From the NCBI GenBank assembly GCA_902767455.1, contig CACXHH010000191.1:1-31794 (forward strand): 31,794 bases of DNA. Reading direction: 5' to 3'. A program made the translations under genes and the position numbers. The notes beneath the pieces are model-generated. The model saw nothing but the letters and a program-made list of their open reading frames with translations. It ran no database searches and was not told the DNA's origin. Below are positions 14,901-21,391 of the stretch, piece after piece. Every line of letters starts with the position of its first letter. The stretch's first letter is position 1. Source of the stretch: an uncultured Eubacteriales bacterium (lineage in GTDB: Bacteria; Bacillota; Clostridia; Christensenellales; Borkfalkiaceae).

Positions 14901-15386
14901 ATCGCCCTTGGCTTCGGCGAAATCTTTACGCTTATACCCCATTTTTACGAACGTCGCGACAAGCCCGTCTATAGAATATTCCCTTGCGGAATAAAGTTCT
15001 ATCGACGGCATATCGATCGGCATCGGCTGCATAAGAGCTTCGAGCGTGGTGACGACGATATCGACGCCCCGACCTATCTCGTACAGAGCGTTTATCCTTT
15101 TGTACAGATTATCTTTGTTGAGAAATTTTCTGTACAGCAAAACGTCGTCCTTCGCGGGAAGATATACGACTTTTTTGCCCGAAAGATACGCTATCTCGTC
15201 TTTTGCTTTGCTTGCGGAAAGAGCGTCTTTGGCGACGTATAAAAACTTGTCGCCGAAAAGAAGCGGAAGGAAATATCTCGCGCTTTCCGTAACACCAAAA
15301 GCCGCAGTAGAAATTCCACTGCGGGTGTTGAACTGCCACTTTTTGAGCGGCTCCGATTTGATTTTATCTATGTGATCTGAAAGCAT
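11952..15386 (-). CDS. mfd: Transcription-repair coupling factor
   Basis: 1144 residues, normal length. It removes RNA polymerase stalled at DNA damage and recruits UvrA. The UvrB-like N-terminal module covers about residues 1-350. The CarD-like RNA polymerase-interacting domain near residues 485-550 contains FAVHETYGIGIVRG and FMYIPTDQMDKL. The RecG-like helicase core has Walker A GDVGFGKTEVALRA near 632, the DEEQ box near 732, SATPIPRTL, and GRVGRSDRVAHAYF. The C-terminal TRCF domain follows (about 980-1110). The DEEQ box reads DEEQCFGVEHKE where most homologues have DEEQRFG. It is 52 bases after pth. No Shine-Dalgarno precedes the ATG, and terminator-like element B sits in the gap. Confidence 0.97.
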   Translation of the reverse strand: MLSDHIDKIKSEPLKKWQFNTRSGISTAAFGVTESARYFLPLLFGDKFLYVAKDALSASKAKDEIAYLSGKKVVYLPAKDDVLLYRKFLNKDNLYKRINALYEIGRGVDIVVTTLEALMQPMPIDMPSIELYSAREYSIDGLVATFVKMGYKRKDFAEAKGDFALRGDILEVYPVNSDTAYRCDFFGDELERIRVIDEDMRAGDEVRSFFCLPTVDYFIDENDVGYIRERLAESKKKFKTSGARVKSSAIYGEIMSTLDNADYTSAVLSFVIPLLKNTTNDIFRIFTDCKAVFYDEPKMIADVASGVYSEHASRFTSLMEAGEAFDFTLENLVPHYKVTEKITLPCHSMQNINSTVSIYSPLDTVRINSMPSPKYQRNAENLVTDVENWKKSGYKVIIACGNEQRSRSTADMMYSRGVEILCTDNADTDGKAYATDYYFSDGFILHDEKLVVIGALDVFVSGVKDKDKRVKKRRNENFSAPETGDFAVHETYGIGIVRGTERITTTEGSKDYVALEYAGGDFMYIPTDQMDKLTKYLGGEQAPMLSKLGGGEFERLKERVRASISAMSVNLKKLYKDRATKKGFAFSRDNELTAEFENEFPFELTEDQVQSIAEIKHDMESEKIMDRLLLGDVGFGKTEVALRACFKACMDGKQVAIVAPTTILTEQHYRTVVDRFKHFGIRSCVLNRFQSPKKIKENVKKIAEGEIDIVIGTHRLFGKDVSFKDLGLLVLDEEQCFGVEHKEKLRVMKNNVDTLTMSATPIPRTLHMSLSGIRDISLILTPPQKRIPVQSYVTEESITLIRDAIVKELARGGQVFILYNHVESIYSFADEVKNAVPEAKVVVGHGQMNRDMLDGQIMAFFAGEYNVLVATTIIENGIDVPNANTLVVIDADMLGLFTLYQLKGRVGRSDRVAHAYFTYKPDKVLTESAYKRLSALMEYTELGSGYKIAMRDLEIRGAGNVLGREQHGHMDKIGYELYSRLLKEQLGEVTKEFETELDVRLDAYIPDGYVTSSAQRLDMYKAIAEIRDLADENRVRDSIRELYGELPPNVENLILISKLKRMAKKLEVIKLTVRKDEAKLVIKDVNSFKDGRLTLALNAHKGGAVLTFDVNPVINLRAEGGANAQAEFAEKFMLFALECPVSEE

Positions 15387-15402
15387 TTACGCTTTTAAAA
15401 AT

Positions 15403-15440
15403 AAAAAAGTAGGGCTATAAGCCCGTTAATCGACTTTTTT
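15403..15440. terminator. Terminator-like inverted repeat after pth, copy B of the recurrent element
   Basis: AAAAAAGT (15403-15410) pairs with ACTTTTTT (15433-15440), and the inner GGGC (15412-15415) pairs with GCCC (15421-15424). It includes the GGGCTATAAG part of the recurrent element and overlaps the pth stop codon. It is symmetrical enough to act in both directions; since mfd lies downstream without another visible promoter, it probably only attenuates. Confidence 0.5.
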
Positions 15441-16011
15441 ACACTTTTGTGTTATAGACGTTCATCAGCCTTTCCGTATCGACGCCTTTGACGAAATCAA
15501 CGGCGCAGCAAGCCGCGCGCTTTATCGCCTTTTCGTATAGCTCGGCTTTGTTTTTCGGGATATTCGATAAAACGTAATCTATCAAAGATATCTCGGGGTC
15601 TTCCTTTTTCGAGCCTATACGTATACGCGCGAAGTCTGTCGCGTTCAGATGAAGAATTATATTGCGCATACCGTTGTGCGTTCCGCCAGATCCTGAAGGT
15701 TTGAACCTTACGGTGCCGACGTCGATGTCGATATCGTCGTATATCACCACGACGTTATTTAACTCGATCTTATAAAAATCGACTACCGCGCGAACGGCTT
15801 CCCCGCTCAGATTCATAAACGTTAAGGGCTTGACGAGAATAACCTTTTCGCCGCTGACGAAAGTTTCGGCGACCAACGATTTGAGCGCCGATTTTTTCGT
15901 GAAATCGCAACGGAGTTCTTCGGCGACGAGATCTATCGCCATAAAACCGAGATTGTGTAACGTTTTTTCATATTCGCGCCCGGGGTTTCCGAGCCCTACT
16001 ACAATTTTCAT
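15439..16011 (-). CDS. pth: Peptidyl-tRNA hydrolase
   Basis: 190 residues. It cleaves peptidyl-tRNA released from stalled ribosomes. Catalytic His19 lies in GNPGREYEKTLHNLGF (most homologues have TRHN, here TLHN). The Asp of DDIDIDVGTVRFKPSGSGG (near residue 92) and the adjacent THNGMRNI complete the active site. The open frame begins with TTG at 16017, but the ATG at 16011 starts MKIVVGLGNPG as in the family. No Shine-Dalgarno is seen. It follows prs in the conserved prs-pth-mfd order, with a weak hairpin in between. Confidence 0.96.
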   Translation of the reverse strand: MKIVVGLGNPGREYEKTLHNLGFMAIDLVAEELRCDFTKKSALKSLVAETFVSGEKVILVKPLTFMNLSGEAVRAVVDFYKIELNNVVVIYDDIDIDVGTVRFKPSGSGGTHNGMRNIILHLNATDFARIRIGSKKEDPEISLIDYVLSNIPKNKAELYEKAIKRAACCAVDFVKGVDTERLMNVYNTKV

Positions 16012-16042
16012 ATTCAAGCGGAAAACGAACGAGTTTTTTAAA

Positions 16043-16064
16043 GGGCTACCCGAGTGGATAGCCC
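16043..16064 (-). terminator. Weak hairpin between prs and pth
   Basis: GGGCTA (16043-16048) pairs with TAGCCC (16059-16064), with an inner CC-GG. On the minus strand it is followed by TTTAAAAAAC, a poor T-run, so partial termination or mRNA-end protection is more likely than a full stop. Confidence 0.45.
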
Positions 16065-16072
16065 GTGATTTA

Positions 16073-17035
16073 TCAGTAGTTAGCGGAATCCGAATATATT
16101 TCGGACATGGGATTATCGAGATAGATGTTCGAGATTGCTTTAGCGAGCATCTTGTCGACGGACAATATCTCGATCTTATCTATTCTCTTTTCGGGCGGGA
16201 GATTGATGGTATCGAGAACGACGAGTTTGTCTATGTACGAATTCTTTATTCTCTCGATAGCGGGGCCTGAAAGCACGGCGTGCGTGCAGCAGGCGTAAAT
16301 CTTTTTGACGCCGGCTTTGTGGAGAGCTTCGGCGCCCTGGCAGATGGTGCCGGCGGTATCGATCATATCGTCAACGATAAGGCAGTTCTTGCCTTCGACT
16401 TCGCCGATGATGTTCATTATCTCTACCTGATTGGCTTTGGGACGACGTTTGTCGACTATCGCCATCTGGCAGTTGAGTTTATCTGCGACCGTTCTCGCGC
16501 GGGAAACGCTGCCTACGTCGGGAGAAACGACTACGAAAGTGTCGTCAACGAGATTCTTGAAGTATCTTGATAAAATGTGGTTGCCGACGAGATTGTCAAG
16601 CGGAATATTGAAAAAGCCTTGTATCTGTGCGGCGTGTAAATCTATGGTAAGCACCCTGTCCGCGCCTGCGGAAACGATTATGTCGGCAACGAGTTTCGCG
16701 GTGATCGGATCACGCGGTTTAGCCTTTCTGTCCTGACGGGCGTATCCGAAATACGGAATGACCGCCGTTATTCTGCCTGCCGAGCCGCGCTTCATCGTGT
16801 CGATCATGACGAGTAATTCCATCAAGCTCTCGTTTACCGGGGTGGAAGTCGACTGTATAATAAATACGTCCCTGCCCCTGACGCTTTCCTTAAGGTAAAC
16901 GCTCGTTTCGCCGTCTGAAAAGTGCCCTACTTCGATATCGCCGAGTTTGGTGTTGAGCTGGCGGGCTATAGCTTCAGCCAAAGGTTTGTTTGAGTTACCT
17001 GCAAAAAGTTTGAGTTCGGTACTGTGCGTAATCAT
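16073..17035 (-). CDS. prs: Ribose-phosphate pyrophosphokinase
   Basis: 320 residues, class I PRPP synthetase, making PRPP from ribose 5-phosphate and ATP for nucleotide, His and Trp synthesis. Motifs: KLFAGNSNKPLAEAI at the start, the ATP loop FGYARQDRK near residue 96, DLHAAQIQGFF near 128, and the PRPP-binding CLIVDDMIDTAGTI near 215. AAGGAG lies seven bases before the ATG. It has its own promoter and a structured leader of about 100 bases. It heads prs-pth-mfd-foldase and supplies PRPP used by the phosphoribosyltransferase at the left edge. Confidence 0.97.
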   Translation of the reverse strand: MITHSTELKLFAGNSNKPLAEAIARQLNTKLGDIEVGHFSDGETSVYLKESVRGRDVFIIQSTSTPVNESLMELLVMIDTMKRGSAGRITAVIPYFGYARQDRKAKPRDPITAKLVADIIVSAGADRVLTIDLHAAQIQGFFNIPLDNLVGNHILSRYFKNLVDDTFVVVSPDVGSVSRARTVADKLNCQMAIVDKRRPKANQVEIMNIIGEVEGKNCLIVDDMIDTAGTICQGAEALHKAGVKKIYACCTHAVLSGPAIERIKNSYIDKLVVLDTINLPPEKRIDKIEILSVDKMLAKAISNIYLDNPMSEIYSDSANY

Positions 17036-17135
17036 CTCTTCTCCTTTAGTGTGACTCGGCCGCGCGGCGAAAGTTTATTAGGCGTTGCGGTCTGCCCGAT
17101 TATCGTCCGCCTTTTTGGCGGGCGTTTTCTTTTGT
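17036..17135 (-). promoter_or_regulatory. Structured leader of prs
   Basis: The leader from about 17135 contains CCGCC-AAAAA-GGCGG (17107-17121 region). It can also pair GCCCG with CGGGC, and GCGG with CCGC, further down, so alternative folds exist. On the plus strand the same hairpin is followed by GCGTTTTCTTTT and could act as a terminator. No known riboswitch class is recognised. Confidence 0.45.
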
Positions 17136-17141
17136 ATTTAT

Positions 17142-17170
17142 ATAATAATAGAAATTTCGTTTTTAGTCAA
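17142..17170 (-). promoter_or_regulatory. prs promoter
   Basis: Minus strand: -35 TTGACT (17165-17170), 17-base spacer, -10 TATTAT (17142-17147). Expected start near 17135. Confidence 0.8.
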
Positions 17171-17252
17171 CTTAATTTTCGGCAGGTTTTTATTTTTAAA
17201 AAAAGTTTTTACTAAAACGGCTTTTCCGCCTCTTATTCTTTCGCGTAAAAAA

Positions 17253-17299
17253 CAGACGCAAAAATCAAGAAAGCCCGTCTATAACTTCGTTATCATTAA
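17253..17299 (-). terminator. Possible weak terminator of tadA with degenerate copy G of the recurrent element
   Basis: On the minus strand, a few bases after the tadA stop, ATAAC-GAA-GTTAT is followed by AGACGGGC. AGACG (17276-17280) can pair with CGTCT (17253-17257), after which comes GTTTTTT. The plus strand at 17271-17295 reads GCCCGTCTATAACTTCGTTA and resembles the element copy at 21366. Confidence 0.35.
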
Positions 17300-17305
17300 A
17301 ATAGT

Positions 17306-17749
17306 TCAATTTGCGCCCTGCCGTCTGTTTTTGAAAAACTCGGTAAGAATATCAGAACAGCGCTCTTCGTTTTCGAGCTTTTCGACCTTACAGTTCCAGT
17401 TTAAGATAGCGCCGCTTTTCGCAAGCTTATCCGCGCCGCCCGTAGGACCGCTCGCCCCGAAGTAAACTTCGGGTATACGCGCGTTCATTATCGCGCCGAA
17501 GCACATTACGCACGGCTCCACGGTGACGTACATAACGCAGTCGTCAAGCCGCCAGCTTTTAAGTTTTTTACAAGCTTTTTCTATGGCGATAAGTTCGGCG
17601 TGCCCCGTTGCGAGCTGCGTTCTTTCGCGGACGTTGTGAGCTTTCGCTATAACCTTGCCGTTTTGAACTACGACCGCGCCGATAGGTATTTCGCCTTCAT
17701 CAAAAGCTTTGCGCGCTTCTTTATAAGCGACGTCCATAAAATTTTTCAT
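17306..17749 (-). CDS. tadA: tRNA-specific adenosine deaminase
   Basis: 147 residues. It deaminates A34 to inosine in tRNA-Arg(ACG). Zinc/catalytic motif HAE at residues 50-52 and PCVMC (Cys80 and Cys83) complete the CDA-fold active site. EGEIPIGAVVV near residue 18 and MNARIPEVYFGA near 90 are typical of TadA rather than of cytidine or guanine deaminases. The ATG lies one base after the rlmH stop codon and has no Shine-Dalgarno, so translation is probably coupled to rlmH. Confidence 0.93.
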   Translation of the reverse strand: MKNFMDVAYKEARKAFDEGEIPIGAVVVQNGKVIAKAHNVRERTQLATGHAELIAIEKACKKLKSWRLDDCVMYVTVEPCVMCFGAIMNARIPEVYFGASGPTGGADKLAKSGAILNWNCKVEKLENEERCSDILTEFFKNRRQGAN

Positions 17750-17750
17750 A

Positions 17751-18206
17751 TTATTTATGATAAGTATTTCCGTTGATAATGGTGAAAGCGCGGTAGAGCT
17801 GTTCGGTAAGTATAAGCCGCGCCAAAGTGTGCGGAAAGGTCATCTTCGAAAACGATATCTTTCCCGAAACGGCAGATTTCACGCTCTCGTCAAGCCCGTA
17901 GGAAGAACCTATAATAAACGTCAGCTCTTCGCCCGCGTCAACGGAAGAAGAAACGAGCTTGGCAAGCTCTGCGCTCGATATTTCTTTCCCTTCCACGCAG
18001 AGCGCGTAGCTTTTGCCCTTTACGCGCGAAATAATATTTTCGGCTTCGAGTTTAAGCGTCTTTTTGACGTCGGAAAGGTTTTCTTCCTTTATCTCGATCA
18101 TCTCTACCGAGCAGTATTTATTGAGCCGTTTAACGTATTCGGCTATGCCCGAACGGAAGTATTCTTCCTTAACTTTGCCGACGGCTATTATCTTTATCTT
18201 AAACAT
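17751..18206 (-). CDS. rlmH: 23S rRNA (pseudouridine1915-N3) methyltransferase
   Basis: 151 residues from the ATG at 18206; the open frame continues eight codons further, but family members begin with the strand KIKIIAVGKVKEEYF. It is a SPOUT methyltransferase acting on m3-pseudouridine 1915 of 23S rRNA, with the SAM-knot motif FIIGSSYGLDESVK near residues 100-113 and the invariant end MTFPHTLARLILTEQLYRAF ... YHK. No Shine-Dalgarno precedes the chosen ATG. It starts 16 bases after the stop of the CPBP gene and is followed directly by tadA. Confidence 0.95.
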   Translation of the reverse strand: MFKIKIIAVGKVKEEYFRSGIAEYVKRLNKYCSVEMIEIKEENLSDVKKTLKLEAENIISRVKGKSYALCVEGKEISSAELAKLVSSSVDAGEELTFIIGSSYGLDESVKSAVSGKISFSKMTFPHTLARLILTEQLYRAFTIINGNTYHK

Positions 18207-18222
18207 ACGCTTTTTTCGGTTG

Positions 18223-19155
18223 TCAGGCAAACAGATTCGCTATCCATACGGCAAGCGACAACACTAAGCCTATAACTCCCCCTTTCACAAATTCAAACCA
18301 GTTCGTCTTTTCGGGTTTTGAAGGCGCTTTCGTCGAAGTATCTCCAAAGCTTTCGGGTTTTCTTCCGACGAACAGAAGCGCGAACGCAACGGCAAGGCAT
18401 ATAAGCCCTACCGCCATACGTGCGATACCCGCGGGCAATATTGAAAATAACGAAAAATATTCGTTGAGTATGACGAGCAGATTGTTCAGAAAATGTATGA
18501 TTATCGTCGGAACTACGCTCCCGCTTTTGAGCGCGACGAGCGAAAGTATCAAGCCAACCGCAAACTGGTAAAGCGTTTTCGACGGGCTGAGATGGTATAC
18601 CGCAAACAAAGCGGCCGTTACGATAATCGATATATAGCCTGACTTTTTAAGCCCGTTCTGCACTATTCCGCGAAAGAGCGTTTCTTCGAGAACGGGCGGC
18701 AGAACGGCTATTACGACGATAGTCAAAATCAGATTGAGCGGAGAGTATTCGGGAAGATAGGACGGCGTATCGACGTAGCCGAAAAGACCGAGAAATTTGA
18801 TAAACAGTTCGTTAAGCTCGCCGAGCCCGAACAGCACGCCTATCGCCGTGGGGATAATCAAAAAATAGAATTTTTTGTCGATTCTGAATTTAAAATAAGC
18901 CGTTATATCGCCAAAAGACGAGCGGGAAACGAAAACTGTTGCAAGAATCGCAAAAAGAAGCGAAACGCACGGCAGAAAGTAGCTGAAATAAATATATACG
19001 GCGTCCTTTGAAGAAGCGCCGTTAAAGTGTACGATTATTGAAAACACGAGAGAAACGAGCATTACGAGAACGACCGCAAACGAAAACGCAAGTCCGCTCG
19101 TCCGCTCGCTTATTCCCAAAGGTTTGTTGATGGATTTTTTTATATCTCTTTCCAT
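18223..19155 (-). CDS. CPBP-family intramembrane metalloprotease
   Basis: 310-residue polytopic membrane protein with about eight or nine helices. The CPBP (Abi/Rce1-like) motifs are present: EETLFRG (about residues 157-163, E-E-x3-R), VYHLSP (near 186-191) and HFLNN (near 223-227), which form the intramembrane active site. Members include CAAX-type proteases and bacteriocin self-immunity proteins; the substrate here is unknown. AAGG lies nine bases before the ATG. It separates plsY from rlmH, a place where gpsA is often found in related Firmicutes. Confidence 0.88.
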   Translation of the reverse strand: MERDIKKSINKPLGISERTSGLAFSFAVVLVMLVSLVFSIIVHFNGASSKDAVYIYFSYFLPCVSLLFAILATVFVSRSSFGDITAYFKFRIDKKFYFLIIPTAIGVLFGLGELNELFIKFLGLFGYVDTPSYLPEYSPLNLILTIVVIAVLPPVLEETLFRGIVQNGLKKSGYISIIVTAALFAVYHLSPSKTLYQFAVGLILSLVALKSGSVVPTIIIHFLNNLLVILNEYFSLFSILPAGIARMAVGLICLAVAFALLFVGRKPESFGDTSTKAPSKPEKTNWFEFVKGGVIGLVLSLAVWIANLFA

Positions 19156-19186
19156 TAGGATCTGCCTTTTTTAATTAAAAATGCGT

Positions 19187-19207
19187 TTTATCGACTTATA
19201 GCCCGAC
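19187..19207 (-). repeat. Recurrent intergenic element, copy C
   Basis: On the minus strand, right after the plsY stop codon: GTCGGGCTATAAGTCGATAA. No strong stem of its own. It lies in the 52-base gap between plsY and the CPBP gene. Confidence 0.6.
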
Positions 19208-19990
19208 TTATTCGTTCTTTTCTCCGTTTTCGCCAACGCTCTTTTCGTCGTCGGAAGAAACTTTTTGCTTCTTGTTTTTAAGTTTCAGATCTTTTATCAT
19301 CTGCCACCAGTTAGTGGGGTGTTCGTCGCCCGACAGAAGCCTTCCGATGTTCTGTCTGTGCGCAAACCAGGTAAGAACGACTATTCCGAGAATAAGCATA
19401 TTTATAACGATAAAATACGTTATCTCGCCGCCGTCGACTTGTACCGACGGCTTGTAGTAAGTGTTGTAAATATCAAGACATGCGTAAATAGCCGGCGGAG
19501 TGGTGGCTAAAAACGAGCCCATCGAGCCTATTCTCGTAACGAAAATAAAAAGTAGCGCGACCACGCCGAAAATTATCGCGATATACCATTCGGTAACAAC
19601 GAAAACGCCTATCGTGGAGGCTATGCCCTTTCCGCCTTTGAAATGCAAAAACACGGGGAAGATGTGCCCGAATACGACGAAGAAGCCCGCAAGGTAGCGC
19701 GTTAAGAGTGTTATCGGGAGCATCGAGCCGGCAAAGAGCTTGTCGCCGAAAATAAAGCCGACCAAAAATGTGGGGATAGCGCCCTTCAAAATATCGAGAA
19801 CGAGTATCAAAAGCCCTATCTTCAGTCCGAAAACCCTGCTCATATTCATCGTGCCGGGATTTCCGCTGCCTTCGTTACGGATATCGCGTTTTAAAAGTTT
19901 TGAAATTATTACGGCGTTGTTGACGTTGCCGAGAAGGTAAGAGCCGATCGCAACGAGAAGCAACACCCACCAACACTGTGAAAAACTCAT
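19208..19990 (-). CDS. plsY: Acyl-phosphate:glycerol-3-phosphate acyltransferase
   Basis: 260-residue membrane enzyme for the first acylation step of phospholipid synthesis, using acyl-phosphate from PlsX. Conserved motifs: NEGSGNPGTMNMSRVFG (near residues 39-55; usually GSGNPGATN), HIFPVFLHFKGGKGIAS (near 108-124), and the third loop before FAHRQNIGRLLSGDE. About seven helices. It is longer than the usual 200 or so residues because of a loop insertion (YNTYYKPSVQVDGGEITYF) and a 35-residue charged cytoplasmic tail. It starts directly at the der stop codon, with AAGGAA inside the end of der. PlsY would use glycerol 3-phosphate that the kinase at 5841 could supply. Confidence 0.95.
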   Translation of the reverse strand: MSFSQCWWVLLLVAIGSYLLGNVNNAVIISKLLKRDIRNEGSGNPGTMNMSRVFGLKIGLLILVLDILKGAIPTFLVGFIFGDKLFAGSMLPITLLTRYLAGFFVVFGHIFPVFLHFKGGKGIASTIGVFVVTEWYIAIIFGVVALLFIFVTRIGSMGSFLATTPPAIYACLDIYNTYYKPSVQVDGGEITYFIVINMLILGIVVLTWFAHRQNIGRLLSGDEHPTNWWQMIKDLKLKNKKQKVSSDDEKSVGENGEKNE

Positions 19991-21307
19991 TTAATCTTCG
20001 TTCCTTTCCTTGAAGAATATTCTTATCGGCGTACCGGAAAAATCAAACGTCTTTCTGATAACGTTTTCAAGATAGCGTTTATACGAAAAATGCACGAGTT
20101 CGGCGTTGTTTACGAAGATAACGAACGTCGGCGGACATACTCCGTCCTGAACGGAATAGAAAATTTTCAGCCTTCTGCCTTTTTTTGAAGGCGGTTCGGT
20201 CATTCTGACGGCGTCGCCGATAACTTCGTTGAGCGTGCCGGTGGTTATGCGTTTTCTCGCGTTCGTCAAAGCTTCCTTTGCGGCGGCGAGCGTCTTTTCG
20301 ACGCGTTGTCCAGTCTTTGCCGAAATGAACACGGGTTTGAAATAATCCATAAACGCCAGGTCGTTATCGAGTTTTTTCTTGAACTCGTTTACGGTGTTCG
20401 TATCCTTATCGATAACGTCCCACTTATTCATGACGACGACCGAAGGTTTACCCTGTTCGTGGACGTAGCCGGCTATTTTCACGTCTTGCTCGGTGAGTCC
20501 GACTTCGCTGTCGACCACGATAAGCGAAACGTCCGCGCGGCGAACGGAGCCAAGCGCTCTTATAACGCTGTAATACTCGATATCTTCTTCGACGGCTTTT
20601 TTCTTTCTTATGCCCGCGGTGTCAATGAGAACGTACTTCTGCCCGTCGAACTCGAAAGGCGTATCTATCGCGTCGCGCGTGGTGCCGCTTATATCCGAAA
20701 CTATCGTGCGGTCGTAGCCGAGAAGCTTATTGACGAGGCTCGATTTGCCCGCGTTTGGCTTCCCGACGACGGCGACCTTTATAACTTCGTCATCGGAAGC
20801 GTCGTCCTCGATACGCCCGAAGTTTTTACATACTTCGTCAAGGCAATCTCCGAAGCCTTTGGACTGCTCGCTCGAAATACCTATCGGCTCGCCAAGCCCC
20901 AAAGCGTAGAAATCGAAAAGTTCGTCGGCGCGGAAGTTGTCGAGTTTATTGACGACGAGAACTACGGGTTTGCGGCTTCTTCTCAATCTTTCGGCAACGT
21001 CCATATCGGCGGCGGTCACGCCGTCTTTTACGCTTGTCATAAATATAATGACGTCGGCGGTGTCGATAGCGATTTCCGCCTGCTTTTTGATATGGCGCCA
21101 CATTTCGTCCTGACTTTTAAGTTCGATACCGCCCGTATCTACGAGCGTAAACTTATAGCCGCACCACTCGGCGTCGCAGTATATCCTGTCGCGAGTAACT
21201 CCCGGGTGGTCCTTGACGATGGATATCTTCGTCCCCGTTATCTTATTGAAGAAAGTCGACTTGCCGACGTTAGGTCTGCCGACTATGGCTACGATGGGAT
21301 TATTCAT
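19991..21307 (-). CDS. der: Ribosome-assembly GTPase Der (EngA)
   Basis: 438 residues from the ATG at 21307, preceded by GGAG at six bases; the longer open frame adds 12 non-homologous residues. Two tandem GTPase domains: G1 motifs GRPNVGKST (near residues 9-17) and GKPNAGKSS (near 186), with DTGG, DTAGIRKKKAV, NKLD and NKWD. A KH-like C-terminal domain follows, ending PIRIFFKERNED. It acts in 50S subunit assembly. The order DUF512 protein-der-plsY is conserved in Firmicutes and is kept here. Confidence 0.97.
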   Translation of the reverse strand: MNNPIVAIVGRPNVGKSTFFNKITGTKISIVKDHPGVTRDRIYCDAEWCGYKFTLVDTGGIELKSQDEMWRHIKKQAEIAIDTADVIIFMTSVKDGVTAADMDVAERLRRSRKPVVLVVNKLDNFRADELFDFYALGLGEPIGISSEQSKGFGDCLDEVCKNFGRIEDDASDDEVIKVAVVGKPNAGKSSLVNKLLGYDRTIVSDISGTTRDAIDTPFEFDGQKYVLIDTAGIRKKKAVEEDIEYYSVIRALGSVRRADVSLIVVDSEVGLTEQDVKIAGYVHEQGKPSVVVMNKWDVIDKDTNTVNEFKKKLDNDLAFMDYFKPVFISAKTGQRVEKTLAAAKEALTNARKRITTGTLNEVIGDAVRMTEPPSKKGRRLKIFYSVQDGVCPPTFVIFVNNAELVHFSYKRYLENVIRKTFDFSGTPIRIFFKERNED

Positions 21308-21362
21308 ATATTCTCCGTAAAGCGGCAAAGTATTACGCCGCAAATTGTTGATTTCAGTAAAA

Positions 21363-21391
21363 AAGCCTGCCTATAAATCGATTATCGGCTT
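21363..21391 (-). terminator. Weak terminator after the DUF512 gene, copy D of the recurrent element
   Basis: On the minus strand, AAGCC (21387-21391) pairs with GGCTT (21363-21367) and is followed by a T-run. The loop GATAATCGATTTATAGGC is the element in the opposite orientation. It overlaps the stop codon of the DUF512 gene. Confidence 0.5.
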
